Position numbers and translations under genes: made by a program. DNA of 64,000 nucleotides from an uncultured Clostridia bacterium (lineage in GTDB: Bacteria > Bacillota > Clostridia > Christensenellales > Aristaeellaceae), in assembly GCA_946414315.1 (NCBI GenBank), contig CAMKNZ010000002.1, positions 62,001 through 126,000 of the forward strand, written 5' to 3'. Positions 1-9,410 of the stretch are shown one piece after another; the stretch's first letter is position 1; each line of letters opens with the position of its first letter. Under the pieces are notes generated by a model. That model saw nothing but the letters and a program-made list of their open reading frames with translations, did not search any database and had not been told where the DNA came from.

Positions 1-10
1 CGTGTATGTA

Positions 11-1222
11 TTAGACTTTCTGTTTTTCCTGAATCTTTCTTATTGCTTGATATATTTTCTCACATGCATCTGACGAATCATATTCCCAGAATCTGTCTCT
101 TTGTCTTTTTCTCAAGTTTTCGTCAATACTGGGATCTTTTATATACGCCTCAATACTACTTATCACTTCGTCTATCGTTTCTGGTGTTTTACCGCATGCA
201 ATTTGTTCTTTAGTATAATAAACACCTCGATCATTATTAACATAGTAATTATAATCATAGATGTAATGTATAATAGGTCGATTAAGAAGAAGGAAATCAA
301 AAAAACAACTACTATAATCTGTAATAAGGATGTCTGTTGCTGCAAGCAATTCTGTCGCTTGTACATCGTTAATACCAAAAATACGTCCCGAGGTGTTTCG
401 TATCCGTTTGTCTTTTTTTCTGTTCTCAGTAACAAAATGGGATTTTTCAATAATGATTGCATTATTCTTTTCCAGCAATCTTTCAAGCTTTTGGCTTTTA
501 TTGTTTATAAATGAAAAGCATTCATTCGTTTTATCACGAAAAGTTGGCATATATGTGATTATTACTGACGGTAATGCTTTTAGTTTGTATTCACTCAGGC
601 TTTGAACCTGCTTTATCACTTTATTTTTGGCAATGCTCGTCTTTTCTTTATCATAGAATATGCTGTTCCTTGGATAACCCGCCTTAATGATTTGGTTTTT
701 TCCAAGACAATAGGCATGTTCAAAAAGCTTCTTCGTTTCCACAGAGGTTGCCAGCCAGTAATCTGCTGTCTCTATTTTTCGTTCAAGCTTATGATATATT
801 TTGGAAATTAGGTCATGGCGGTTTCGTAAGTCAAACCCTATTTTTTTCCACATTACTCCATGCCAAAGATTTACAGTTGTCGCACCACCAAAATAATTCT
901 GACCTGATTTTGAGAAGTCCAAATACTCTTGATTCATTATCGCAACGCCCGCTTTGTGCAATAATCTTTTGCATTCTTCAGAATCTCTCTGCACAACTAT
1001 TATTTTACTGGAAAGAGCAGTAGTATCTGTATTGTCTTCAGTTATCCAATATAGTTTGAGCTCCGAATGAGATTCACAAAGTTCATTTGCCAAGTATAAA
1101 CAGTTGTCACAACATTTTTCCCCAAACCATTCTCCAAAGATCCAGATATTTCTGTCCCGATGTAAATTCCAGTTGCGAATCAAGTTAATGTATCCGCTTA
1201 TCAAATTATAGATCCTACTCAT
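11..1222 (-). CDS. CDP-glycerol glycerophosphotransferase family protein (TagF/TagB-like)
   Basis: A 403-residue protein of the teichoic-acid glycerophosphotransferase family. Members transfer glycerol phosphate (or a related polyol phosphate) from a CDP-activated donor to a membrane-linked glycan at the inner face of the membrane. Visible family marks are NLWHG (about residues 118-122, with the expected His-Gly) and LITDYSS near residue 300, followed by a conserved Asp/Phe-rich stretch. The length fits the catalytic core without the large N-terminal extension of B. subtilis TagF. It is the last gene of the AT-rich end of the polysaccharide operon, 56 bases after the WbsX-type gene. The start is ATG. 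The family is clear; the acceptor and whether it adds one unit or polymerises cannot be told. Confidence 0.85.
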   Translation of the reverse strand: MSRIYNLISGYINLIRNWNLHRDRNIWIFGEWFGEKCCDNCLYLANELCESHSELKLYWITEDNTDTTALSSKIIVVQRDSEECKRLLHKAGVAIMNQEYLDFSKSGQNYFGGATTVNLWHGVMWKKIGFDLRNRHDLISKIYHKLERKIETADYWLATSVETKKLFEHAYCLGKNQIIKAGYPRNSIFYDKEKTSIAKNKVIKQVQSLSEYKLKALPSVIITYMPTFRDKTNECFSFINNKSQKLERLLEKNNAIIIEKSHFVTENRKKDKRIRNTSGRIFGINDVQATELLAATDILITDYSSCFFDFLLLNRPIIHYIYDYNYYVNNDRGVYYTKEQIACGKTPETIDEVISSIEAYIKDPSIDENLRKRQRDRFWEYDSSDACEKIYQAIRKIQEKQKV

Positions 1223-1278
1223 ATCTTGATATGGCTCCTATATCTTTCCATAGAAAGAGTATTCATAGTACTTCCGGT

Positions 1279-2415
1279 TTATGGAAGCTCGTTTGTCTCA
1301 ACAAGTGCTCTTTTAATGCTTTTCAAGTAATCGTAACCATATTTTTCATCTGGTTCTAAATAACCTCCTTCTGACCATTCATTCCACGCAAACATAAAGA
1401 TATAATCCTTTTTATATTCTGTTTTAGCCCTTATAATCATTTTTTCCATATATTCTCTAAATTTTTCCGGAGTTGCTCCTGTGAAAACCGTTCCATTTTC
1501 TCCTTTTCTTGGTGTATTATCCCAATCAACAAACGCTCCAGGTAAATGTTTCATATCCTTCGGTTTATGATTCAAGATGTATTTCCATGTTAAATCGTAA
1601 CTTGTTTTCTTTGGTCCCTCCCTGAACAAGTGTTTTATGCTGTTAAAATCCAGTATTACATGGAACTTTTTTTCGAAAAATAGTTTTGTTTTGTTTTTAC
1701 TGATAGTCTTGTTTCTAGCCACATCCATTCCCATATATGTAGTCGCATATACTGGTTGGTATTCGATGGCATAATCAAACAATGATTTGTCCTTACTTTC
1801 ATCTAAATCATAATTCACATACTGATATGCAAAACTTAATTCTCCGATCCCACAGTTTATCGCCAGTTTTTGCCAGCATTTCAGCATCTTCTCAAGACAA
1901 TCTATCAATTCGGGTCGATAAATTATCACTAAAGGCTTACCATCAATATGAATATATCTAGAATCACACAAAAACGGCTTAAGGTATTCAAAGTGTTCAA
2001 TCCATTCTTTTTCTCCACCATATCGCTGTGCTATTAATACCTGGTTTTTTTTCGATTCCCATGCCCTTGTCCAGTGTTCATTCGCCCAACAAATACAGAA
2101 AGGTAGCTCACATTTTTCGTCTTTCAAATACTGCTCTACAGGTTTCTGAAGGAGCAAATGTCCATCAAACCAATAATGATAAAAGCAAAAACCATATAAG
2201 CCGTAATCTTTAGCAATCTTGCATTGCCACTCCATAACTTTAGGATCAAGCAAATTATAATAGTTTCCATCCATTGGAATCCTCGGTTGATAATGACCCT
2301 CGTATAATGGTTTTGCCTTTTTCATTGTAGTCCATTCAGTGAACCCCTTCCCCCACCATTCGTTGTTCTCCGGAATTTCGTGATACTGTGGTAAATAAAA
2401 CGCAATAATCTTCAT
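1279..2415 (-). CDS. WbsX-type protein with GH99-like domain
   Basis: A 378-residue protein matching the WbsX family found in O-antigen and capsule loci, with a glycoside-hydrolase-99-like TIM-barrel fold. The N-terminus has the typical IAFYLPQYH motif at residues 4-12, then KGFTEW and a FCICWANEHWTRAW-like block in the first third; FAWNEWSEGG lies near residue 345. No signal peptide is seen, so it should act in the cytoplasm on sugar intermediates, or at the membrane face. The biochemical reaction of WbsX proteins is poorly defined; they are usually listed as putative glycosyltransferases. Its start overlaps the stop of the upstream Wzy-like gene by four bases, so the two are translationally coupled. 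Confidence 0.85.
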   Translation of the reverse strand: MKIIAFYLPQYHEIPENNEWWGKGFTEWTTMKKAKPLYEGHYQPRIPMDGNYYNLLDPKVMEWQCKIAKDYGLYGFCFYHYWFDGHLLLQKPVEQYLKDEKCELPFCICWANEHWTRAWESKKNQVLIAQRYGGEKEWIEHFEYLKPFLCDSRYIHIDGKPLVIIYRPELIDCLEKMLKCWQKLAINCGIGELSFAYQYVNYDLDESKDKSLFDYAIEYQPVYATTYMGMDVARNKTISKNKTKLFFEKKFHVILDFNSIKHLFREGPKKTSYDLTWKYILNHKPKDMKHLPGAFVDWDNTPRKGENGTVFTGATPEKFREYMEKMIIRAKTEYKKDYIFMFAWNEWSEGGYLEPDEKYGYDYLKSIKRALVETNELP

Positions 2416-3749
2416 TTTGTCCCCTCATAAACAATTCGTAATTCGGATATCATCAAATTACTTTTTTTTGCACTTCCAAAGGCTACTCCCATTAGAATAT
2501 AGTATGGTGCTATGGCTGTATATGCACATAATTGTTCAGATATAATACCAGTAAAGAAAAACACCAAACCAGCCAATGCAACAGATTTACAAAGCGGATC
2601 AAGATAGTGGTGCTTTTTTTTAACTTTGATAATTGGAAGCAGAAATAAAATAACATATATAATCACAGCTATAATTCCAAGCTGACCCGCTATTGAAATA
2701 TATGTACTCTCAGTCCAAACTCCTTCAGTCGTTGCTGCTGCGAAAGTTCCAGCCCCTTTTCCCAGCAGACTTATTTCTTTTATTGCAGATGTTAATGATA
2801 TCAGATGTGCAGATGTTGAGCCATTGTATATATATCCAAATATTTTTTCTCTATAAACTACTAACCCTACTAAGCTCACCAAAAGTAACCCAGATATATA
2901 GAGAAACCAACGCCCACCATCTGCTCTGTATCGATATAGTAAGCAAAAGATAACCACGACTATAGTTGGTAAAATGGTCCCTCTTGTGAATGTAAGAAAA
3001 AGTGAAATCGAAACAATTATCAGACAAAGGAATGCTTTATAATTGCCTGCCAAAATATGTTTCTTAGAAAACACTACCGAAATGAAATAAAAGAAAAAAG
3101 GAATGACCAATACATAACCTGAAGTTAATGGGTGAGCCCAAAAACTTACTAGCCGTTTCTGCGTATATGCACCATTGGCACCATACGTATAAAAATTCCC
3201 GGGAAGTCCGTTTGCAGCAACAACATTCCCTGCATCCTTAATATCTATCATATAAGTGCCCAATTGTACTACGTCAGTCCAAAACTTTCGTGTTCCGATT
3301 ATCGAATCCAGGAAGTATTCGATAATACCTATAGCGGCAACAATGACCAAAAGATGCATGTATCTCTTTTTCACAATTGAAATAAATGCCTCAGTATGTT
3401 TTATCGAATAACCGATTGTAATAAAAGCTGGTAAAAGGATCAATCCCCGAGATGAAGAAAGTGCCGCCGTTGCTGATACTTGACTTGTCATCAAACTTTT
3501 TATTGCGCCGAAGACAACAAAAGGCAGATAGCACCATTGCAATGTTGCAAAACCCCGGGGTAGTTTCGTCCTCAACAATGCGATTATATAAAGAATTACC
3601 AGCAAAAGATCCTTGGAGAAAAAAAGAAGCTTAATCACAATTGGTACATGAATATAATGATACATGATTCCGAGAATCAATTCCTGAAAAATCGTCCACA
3701 CCATTAATATATATACTGTGGTACCATATACACCTATCTGTTTTCGCAT
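2412..3749 (-). CDS. Wzy-like polysaccharide polymerase / O-antigen ligase family membrane protein
   Basis: About 445 residues with roughly ten to twelve hydrophobic segments and a longer outer loop in the middle (around residues 150-210), the layout of Wzy polymerases and WaaL-type ligases. An internal block rich in Phe and Thr-Arg-Gly (FLTFTRGT) resembles the conserved stretch of the O-antigen ligase family. I chose the ATG at 3749, preceded by AGGA at six bases' distance, over a TTG seven codons upstream that has no ribosome site. It sits in a run of sugar-transferase genes whose initiating transferase lies upstream, so polymerising the lipid-linked repeat unit outside the membrane is the likely job. 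Such proteins are recognised by topology more than by sequence. Confidence 0.75.
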   Translation of the reverse strand: MRKQIGVYGTTVYILMVWTIFQELILGIMYHYIHVPIVIKLLFFSKDLLLVILYIIALLRTKLPRGFATLQWCYLPFVVFGAIKSLMTSQVSATAALSSSRGLILLPAFITIGYSIKHTEAFISIVKKRYMHLLVIVAAIGIIEYFLDSIIGTRKFWTDVVQLGTYMIDIKDAGNVVAANGLPGNFYTYGANGAYTQKRLVSFWAHPLTSGYVLVIPFFFYFISVVFSKKHILAGNYKAFLCLIIVSISLFLTFTRGTILPTIVVVIFCLLYRYRADGGRWFLYISGLLLVSLVGLVVYREKIFGYIYNGSTSAHLISLTSAIKEISLLGKGAGTFAAATTEGVWTESTYISIAGQLGIIAVIIYVILFLLPIIKVKKKHHYLDPLCKSVALAGLVFFFTGIISEQLCAYTAIAPYYILMGVAFGSAKKSNLMISELRIVYEGTK

Positions 3750-3894
3750 ATATTGTCCTATCTTAATCAATTTACTGCAAATCCAAGTATCTATAGCCTG
3801 TCATAAAACTGGATAGCTTAGCTCCAAAAAAGTCCTTATCTTATATGCCAGAATTCTTTTATCAAAACTTCTTTTTTTACACCCCTATATCCTT

Positions 3895-5028
3895 CTATTT
3901 CACTCTGGTATTTTGTAATAGACATTTGCATAAGAGATCATGTAATTTTTCTGATTCTTTTATCCAATTATAACTAAAGCTAATATCAATACCTTTTTCC
4001 TTTTTTTGCCTAATATTGCTTTCTGTATCATTAATTGCTAATAATATTGTCTTTTTTAGATCTTCCTTACTATTTGATTCAAAGATATATCCCGCATCCG
4101 AAGCTATTTCCGGTAATGATGCGGCATCCGAACAAATCACTGTTGTTCCTTGACTAAACGCCTCGATGATTGGTAGTCCAAATCCTTCGTATATTGATGG
4201 AAAAACAAAAATCAGTGCATCTCTGTAGATCTGAGGCAAATCATTGTCCTCTATAAATCCTGTGAAATGAATATGCTTCTTTATTGTTTCTGGAACCACC
4301 CCCATTACTTCTTCTAGTTTCCACCCCTGCCTTCCCGCAAGCACAAGATCGGGAAGCTCTTCTCCTGCTTGTTTCATTTCTGCATAAGCAGCAATTAACA
4401 ACTTCAGATTTTTTCTTGGTTCAAGCGTTGAAAGACTTAATATATATTTATCTGGAAGGTGATATTTTTGTCTTAGTTCAGAATTTGCCAATGGCGGATT
4501 CCTAAAAACATCCGTTAATCCATCATAAATAATTGGAACATCATTCTTTTTTATACCATATTTATCACATATTCTGCTCTGTGAAAATTTGGAAACAGTA
4601 ACTATTTTCAAACTGTTCTTTACTGCAAATCGAAATGTTATTCTGTAATACAATTTCATTTTTGTTGGAACCGTCTCAGGACAATCCCAACACGTCAAAT
4701 CATGTATTGCATTTATTATTCCTTTTCTCTTGAAACAAATTGGACTAGTAAAACTTAAAAAAAGATAATAATCTGCAACTATTGATTTTATAGTTTTGTA
4801 CAATTTGTATTGAATAAATACCAATTTTGAACATTCTTGTATAATTATATGTTTAATGTTCTTTTGTTTTATAATAGTACAAAATTCATCATGTACACAT
4901 TGTTTGAAAATCAGGATGTATTCATTCTCTGGATGATGCAAGATCATCGATTTTGAAATATTAATATTATATCTTTCTATCCCGGTCAGATGGTCATGTA
5001 TAGCAGTCAGATCAATAACTATCCTCAT
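3895..5028 (-). CDS. Glycosyltransferase family 4
   Basis: A 377-residue GT-B fold retaining glycosyltransferase. The N-terminal half holds the acceptor-binding Rossmann domain (TGIERY near residue 16). The C-terminal half holds the donor-binding domain, with LSTLEPRKN near residue 200 and the EGFGLPIIEA motif near residue 285, which contains the two glutamates of the E-x7-E signature. It should add one sugar to the lipid-linked repeat unit in the cytoplasm; donor and linkage cannot be read from the sequence. Its ATG overlaps the stop of the TagA-like gene by four bases. Codon use is strongly AT-rich compared with genes beyond about 9000. Confidence 0.88.
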   Translation of the reverse strand: MRIVIDLTAIHDHLTGIERYNINISKSMILHHPENEYILIFKQCVHDEFCTIIKQKNIKHIIIQECSKLVFIQYKLYKTIKSIVADYYLFLSFTSPICFKRKGIINAIHDLTCWDCPETVPTKMKLYYRITFRFAVKNSLKIVTVSKFSQSRICDKYGIKKNDVPIIYDGLTDVFRNPPLANSELRQKYHLPDKYILSLSTLEPRKNLKLLIAAYAEMKQAGEELPDLVLAGRQGWKLEEVMGVVPETIKKHIHFTGFIEDNDLPQIYRDALIFVFPSIYEGFGLPIIEAFSQGTTVICSDAASLPEIASDAGYIFESNSKEDLKKTILLAINDTESNIRQKKEKGIDISFSYNWIKESEKLHDLLCKCLLQNTRVK

Positions 5029-5789
5029 TGGTTATTCCTTCCCTGAGCCTTGCGCTTATACTTCATCGCCAATCCGAATATTTTCATATCATCCACCAGA
5101 TATCGCTTTGCCAGTCTCTTTGGATCCTGTGTTATTCTGTACAACCACTCGAGGCCATGATCTGCCATCCATCTGGGGGCTCTTTTTATATTCCCGGCTT
5201 CAAAATCAATACTGGCACCAAGCCCCAGTGAAATCGGCACACCAAGTTCTTTCCGATTATGAAAAATAAAGAGTTCCTGTTTCGGACATCCCAATGCAAC
5301 AATAAGAATATGCGGAGAAGCTTCTTTGATCATTCTGAAAATCTTTTTCATTTCCTCTTCATCGTTTTCAAATCCCTTGGGAGGAGAATATGTTCCAACG
5401 ACCTGGAGGCCTGGATTTTTTTCTTTCAGCTTTTCAGCGGCTTTTGCTGCTATACCTTCCGCTGCCCCTAAAAAAAACATTTTGTAACTTTTCTCTACGG
5501 CCAATTCACAAAGCCGTGGAAAAAGATCGGAGCCGCTGATCTTCTCTCTGATTGCTGTTCCATACCACTTCGATATCCATATTAGCGGTTTCCCGTCTGT
5601 AAGAATGAGATCCGCCTGCTTGTATGCTTCTGCAAGTTCTCCGCCGCGTTCAAGCTGAATGATATGGTCAACGTTTGGTGTAACAACAAATGCATTCCTA
5701 TCTTCCAGGATCAACTCATTTATTGTTTGGAGAGCTTCGTCCATAGTTAGATTATCAATCTCTGTATTCATAAACTGCATTCTGGACAT
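5025..5789 (-). CDS. WecG/TagA/CpsF family glycosyltransferase (GT26)
   Basis: A 254-residue member of the GT26 family, which in teichoic acid synthesis (TagA/TarA) adds ManNAc to undecaprenyl-PP-GlcNAc and in other systems adds ManNAcA or glucosyl residues as the second sugar. Recognisable are the TPNVDHI block (about residues 38-44) with its catalytic-type Asp, LTDGKPLIW near residue 65, the FLGAAEG block near 105 and the C-terminal KRAPRWMADHGLEWLYRI-type motif. An AGGAGG ribosome site precedes the ATG. As the second-sugar enzyme it fits downstream of the WbaP-like initiator in the same operon. A UDP-GlcNAc 2-epimerase that could provide ManNAc lies at 39919-41040. Confidence 0.9.
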   Translation of the reverse strand: MSRMQFMNTEIDNLTMDEALQTINELILEDRNAFVVTPNVDHIIQLERGGELAEAYKQADLILTDGKPLIWISKWYGTAIREKISGSDLFPRLCELAVEKSYKMFFLGAAEGIAAKAAEKLKEKNPGLQVVGTYSPPKGFENDEEEMKKIFRMIKEASPHILIVALGCPKQELFIFHNRKELGVPISLGLGASIDFEAGNIKRAPRWMADHGLEWLYRITQDPKRLAKRYLVDDMKIFGLAMKYKRKAQGRNNQ

Positions 5790-6011
5790 AAACAGCCCTC
5801 CTCTATCATTTTACGGTCTTTGCGTTCTCTCTTCGAAATGACCGCTACTCCAGTATTTGCACTCAAAAACAATCTCAAATTCTTTCGAATTTGCCATTGC
5901 TTCACTGATTGAGTACTGACGGCATTCCCTGTTTTCCTCAACAACCAAAGGCAATTCTGCTTAGTGTCTTTGTGAATCTGTTTCCAGATGATAATCAGAA
6001 TATATTCCATC
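5790..6011 (-). other. Gene-free gap with possible gene remnant
   Basis: The 222 bases between manC and the TagA-like gene carry no convincing gene, although the rest of the operon is packed. One minus-strand reading (5811-5897, ATG, 28 codons) ends in KYWSSGHFEERTQRP and can be read upstream without a stop to about 5965. It has a protein-like composition but matches nothing I recognise. A 92-residue reading that starts inside manC in another frame looks like a shadow. I take the gap as a decayed gene end or an untranslated spacer at the composition boundary. Confidence 0.3.
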
Positions 6012-7337
6012 CTAATTCCAATCCCATTCAAGCCTTTCAATGTCATTTTCCGTCAATTCATCTCCGATTTGCACCTCTATAATATGCAACTCCGTAATTC
6101 CCTTAATTGCATGCTTCATGCCGGCTCTTATGACTGTCACATCTCCGCGTGAAACAAGTTGCGTTTTATCGTCCAGTATTAATTCTCCTCTTCCTTCTGT
6201 GAATGTCCACACTTCAGTTCTTTGTTTGTGCCGCTGATAGCTGATATGTTGTCCCGGCATAAGTATCAGTTCCTTTACCAATGAATTATTCCTGTCTGCA
6301 TGTTTTTTATAATCCAGGACCTTGTACTCTCCCCACTCCCGCCGCTCATACATCGGACGCTGGTCTTCCACATAGCCTTTCAGTTCTGAACTCTTGTCCT
6401 TGTCCGCAACAAGGATCCCATCAGGTGTGGCTGCAATGATTGCGTCCTTGATGCTAAGTGCTATGAGCGGTATTCCCAACTCATTAATTACATGAGTGTT
6501 CTCACACTTAACAACGATTGATTGTCCTGTAGCAACTTCATCCATTGCTTCTGTGAATGAGTTCCAGGTGCCAAGGTCTTTCCAGAAGCCATGAAAACGA
6601 ACAACATTTATTGACTTTTCTTTTTCAACAACAGCATAATCAAAGCTAATCTTTTGAAGATTCCTATAATCCTCAGACAATGCATGATAATCAGAACTAC
6701 CAAACACCGATTCAGCGACAGATAACAGATACCCCAATTTGAATGCGAACACTCCGCCATTCCAAAGAGCTCCCTGTTCAATATAACCTTTGGCAATCGC
6801 TTCTGTCGGCTTCTCCTTGAACTCCTTTACCTCCGACATGGCATCTGTTGACATCGGAATGATATAGCCATACTTTTCAGATGGATAGGTGGGTTCAATT
6901 CCCATCAGCGTCAGATTAGCAGCATCAGCTTTGCCTGCCTCATCCGCCAGTATTTTAAGGCACTTGAAATAATCCTCTTCCGCATAAGGATCAACAGGAC
7001 AAACCACTACCGGAGCATTTTCATCCACACCTTGCTGTTTAAGGTAAGATGCTGCCAGTACTATTGCCGGGAACGTATCTCTGCGGCAAGGTTCAACAGA
7101 AACGCCAACCGATTCACCCAACTGTGCCTTGATCTGAGGAATCTGGTTTTCAGACGTGGCAATAGTGATGGTCGCCTCAGGATCTACTTCCTTAATCATC
7201 CTGTACATCCGCTGTGTCATGGATTCCTTCGTTCCGTCTGCCTTTCGGAATAATTTCAGGAACTGTTTTGATCTGACATCGTTCGATAACGGCCACAGAC
7301 GTTTTCCGCTGCCGCCGGATAAAAGTATAATGTTCAT
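6012..7337 (-). CDS. manC: Mannose-1-phosphate guanylyltransferase (ManC/CpsB type)
   Basis: A 441-residue enzyme that makes GDP-mannose from GTP and mannose-1-phosphate in the cytoplasm. The N-terminal nucleotidyltransferase domain (about 1-290) starts with ILLSGGSGKRLWPLS (G-G-x-G-x-R-L-W-P) and contains FKEKPTEA and NGGVFAF. The C-terminal cupin (about 335-441) begins at WGEYKVLDY and has the H-x-Q-R-H metal-site-like region, as in ManC enzymes that may or may not retain isomerase activity. It is slightly shorter than proteobacterial ManC. The product could be used by a mannosyltransferase or converted to GDP-fucose, but no GMD or GDP-fucose synthase is seen in the window. Confidence 0.9.
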   Translation of the reverse strand: MNIILLSGGSGKRLWPLSNDVRSKQFLKLFRKADGTKESMTQRMYRMIKEVDPEATITIATSENQIPQIKAQLGESVGVSVEPCRRDTFPAIVLAASYLKQQGVDENAPVVVCPVDPYAEEDYFKCLKILADEAGKADAANLTLMGIEPTYPSEKYGYIIPMSTDAMSEVKEFKEKPTEAIAKGYIEQGALWNGGVFAFKLGYLLSVAESVFGSSDYHALSEDYRNLQKISFDYAVVEKEKSINVVRFHGFWKDLGTWNSFTEAMDEVATGQSIVVKCENTHVINELGIPLIALSIKDAIIAATPDGILVADKDKSSELKGYVEDQRPMYERREWGEYKVLDYKKHADRNNSLVKELILMPGQHISYQRHKQRTEVWTFTEGRGELILDDKTQLVSRGDVTVIRAGMKHAIKGITELHIIEVQIGDELTENDIERLEWDWN

Positions 7338-7459
7338 ATTTTTCTCCCAACCAACCTTTATTCATAAATCAATTATATATTGAGCCTGTTACACTTGTTT
7401 TCCAAAAAAATAACAGGGCCTTTGTTCTATCCCCAGCAACCATTATTCAAGTCCCATTA

Positions 7460-8986
7460 TTACATCGCTCCTTTGTGCTTCAGTACAGCCCCTACAGTTT
7501 TCCAGAGAATCCGAATATCGAGTCCAACACTCCAGTTGTTAATGTATTCTGTGTCAAGCTTCACAACTTCTTCGAAGTCGGTTATTTCACTTCGGCCGCT
7601 TACCTGCCACATGCCGGTAAGTCCTGGTTTGATTGCAAGTCTTGCCCTGTGATGATATTTGTATTTTTCCCACTCGTCCTCGGTCGGGGGCCTTGTTCCG
7701 ACGAGACTCATATCACCTTTAAGCACATTGAAGAACTGAGGGAATTCATCCAGGCTGGTGGAGCGGATCTTTTCTCCGATGCCGGTGACTTGCTTACCAT
7801 CAACAATCTTGTTTCCAATAATCCGTGGATCAAAGTCCATTTTGAACATCATACCGTTCTGTATACGGTTTTGGGCCATGAGCTCTTTTTTCCGTTCCTC
7901 CGCGTCCATGTACATGGAGCGGATCTTATAGAACTGGAAGCGCTTGCCGTTCTGACCGATACGGATCTGTTTGAAAAGGATGGGGCCGGGAGATTCTTTT
8001 TTGATCTTTGGGCCGATGATGGCAATCAGGATCAGGGCGAATATACTGCCAACAAGTCCGCCGAGGATATCAAACAGTCTTTTGATGATCATCTGCAGGG
8101 GACTGGCGTAGTTGGTGGTCATGGTCAGGACATTGTAACCGCCGATTTTTTCCATAAAGCTCTTTCCGCCGGAACTGGAAATGGGGAGACGGATATGGAC
8201 AGGAATGGCCATCTCCCGGCATTGTTCGATCAACTTGGCTACGCCGGATTGTTCCGTTTGTTTTTCTGTCTTTTGTGTACCATAAGTATCATCGATAAAG
8301 TCATCTATGATTTCATAGGAAGTCGTCTTCAAATCAGAAAGATGCTCTGGATAAACAAAGACTTCATCTACCCATTCCCGGCAAATATAATCCGCTGCAT
8401 TGTCTATGCTGGAAACCACTTTGATATTGTTGATTTTCTCACCAGAACCGTCTCTGTTGCTGAGTACAATTCCCGCATATTCAAAACCGTCCAGATCGCT
8501 CGCTTTTTCGAGGATCCTCGGAACAGCATTTTCATCCGCAACCAGAATCATAGTCCCTTTAGTCTTATTTTTATTGATTCGTCTGATTAATGGTTTCCAG
8601 AGAATGCGAATCAGATATCCTAGAATCAAATGAAAACCTGAAGTCAGGTAGAGAGTGATACGGGAATAGGCGTCGCCGGCCTGGGTGGAGAAGAGATAGA
8701 GGGACATTACGAGAAGGACAAGAACCACATGTTTGATCGTCTCGATCATTTCCTTCAGGTAACCGCGTTTCATCACATTGTGCAAAGTGTTGAAGAGCAC
8801 GGTAACCAGGATATCTACTACGACCAGGATAATAGCAAGGGATTTGTATTCAGCTTTCTCATATGGCCATTGTCCCCAGCCGTGACGAATCATATAGCCC
8901 AGGACAAAGGATATTTGAAGAACAAAAACATCCCATAGCATGAAATCAAAATGTTTCAGCCAGCCTTGGGCGTTGCGTTTGTACAT
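7460..8986 (-). CDS. Initiating sugar transferase (polyprenyl glycosylphosphotransferase, WbaP/WcaJ type)
   Basis: About 508 residues. It should transfer a sugar-1-phosphate to undecaprenyl phosphate and so start the repeat unit. The N-terminal third has four to five membrane spans, followed by a cytoplasmic Rossmann-like region and the C-terminal catalytic domain (about 300-508). That domain shows KRLFDILGG, SPGPILFKQ, RSTSLDEFPQ, VGTRPP and KPGLTGMWQVSGRS, the full conserved set for the family. I start at the ATG at 8986, preceded by AGGCAGG; a longer reading to 9136 would run into the upstream gene and has a non-membrane, low-complexity head. A hairpin (9013-9043) without a T-run lies just upstream. 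Confidence 0.92.
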   Translation of the reverse strand: MYKRNAQGWLKHFDFMLWDVFVLQISFVLGYMIRHGWGQWPYEKAEYKSLAIILVVVDILVTVLFNTLHNVMKRGYLKEMIETIKHVVLVLLVMSLYLFSTQAGDAYSRITLYLTSGFHLILGYLIRILWKPLIRRINKNKTKGTMILVADENAVPRILEKASDLDGFEYAGIVLSNRDGSGEKINNIKVVSSIDNAADYICREWVDEVFVYPEHLSDLKTTSYEIIDDFIDDTYGTQKTEKQTEQSGVAKLIEQCREMAIPVHIRLPISSSGGKSFMEKIGGYNVLTMTTNYASPLQMIIKRLFDILGGLVGSIFALILIAIIGPKIKKESPGPILFKQIRIGQNGKRFQFYKIRSMYMDAEERKKELMAQNRIQNGMMFKMDFDPRIIGNKIVDGKQVTGIGEKIRSTSLDEFPQFFNVLKGDMSLVGTRPPTEDEWEKYKYHHRARLAIKPGLTGMWQVSGRSEITDFEEVVKLDTEYINNWSVGLDIRILWKTVGAVLKHKGAM

Positions 8987-9062
8987 ATGGTATACCTGCC
9001 TTCTGTTGTTCTGTGAAACGGGAGACGCTTCTTTTCGTTTCACCTGCTTCTGTTGCAGTATA

Positions 9063-9398
9063 TTATCCCTCCGCCTTCCACAGCCCGTGGAGGTTGCAAT
9101 ATTCGTAGGCAGCGAGGATGGGTTCGGTGACGGCAAAGTCGGCTTCGGGTTTGTCGTTGGGGGTGAGGTCTTTTTTCTGGTAGCCGGTTGCGGTTTCCAG
9201 GATGATCCATTGGATGTAGTGTTCGGGGATCATGGGGTGGGGGATCGAGCCAACTTTGACGGTAACGTGGTCGCCGTGCTGTTCGATGACGGGGACGTGC
9301 TTTTCATAGGCGCCATCGGTGGTGTTGGGCGTCAGTTCTTCTGCGTCCATTTTCTTTTCGGATGGGATGATTTCGTTGTTGATTTTGTAGAAGTACAT
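9063..9398 (-). CDS. Superoxide reductase, desulfoferrodoxin-like, lacking the cysteine site
   Basis: A 111-residue protein of the desulfoferrodoxin/neelaredoxin family, which reduces superoxide to peroxide at a mononuclear iron with four His and one Cys. The ligand set is intact: EKH (His34), HP near 54, EH (His60), and C101-x2-H104 in EYCNLHGLW. The first 30 residues align in layout with the N-terminal desulforedoxin domain (ending in ELTPNTTD) but contain none of its four cysteines. The second iron site of class I enzymes is therefore lost, as in class III forms. AGGAGG lies before the ATG. It sits 12 bases after alanine dehydrogenase inside a polysaccharide operon, an odd place for an oxygen-defence gene. 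Confidence 0.9.
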   Translation of the reverse strand: MYFYKINNEIIPSEKKMDAEELTPNTTDGAYEKHVPVIEQHGDHVTVKVGSIPHPMIPEHYIQWIILETATGYQKKDLTPNDKPEADFAVTEPILAAYEYCNLHGLWKAEG

Positions 9399-9410
9399 GG
9401 TGTCCTCCTG

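Noticed and set aside
5768-6046. A 92-residue minus-strand frame between manC and the TagA-like gene
   Set aside because: It begins inside manC in another frame, overlaps the next gene and has no family resemblance.
7338-7459. Intrinsic terminator between the sugar transferase and manC genes
   Set aside because: A CCTGTTA/TAACAGG pairing exists, but the loop is about 20 bases and no T-run follows, so it is not a credible terminator.
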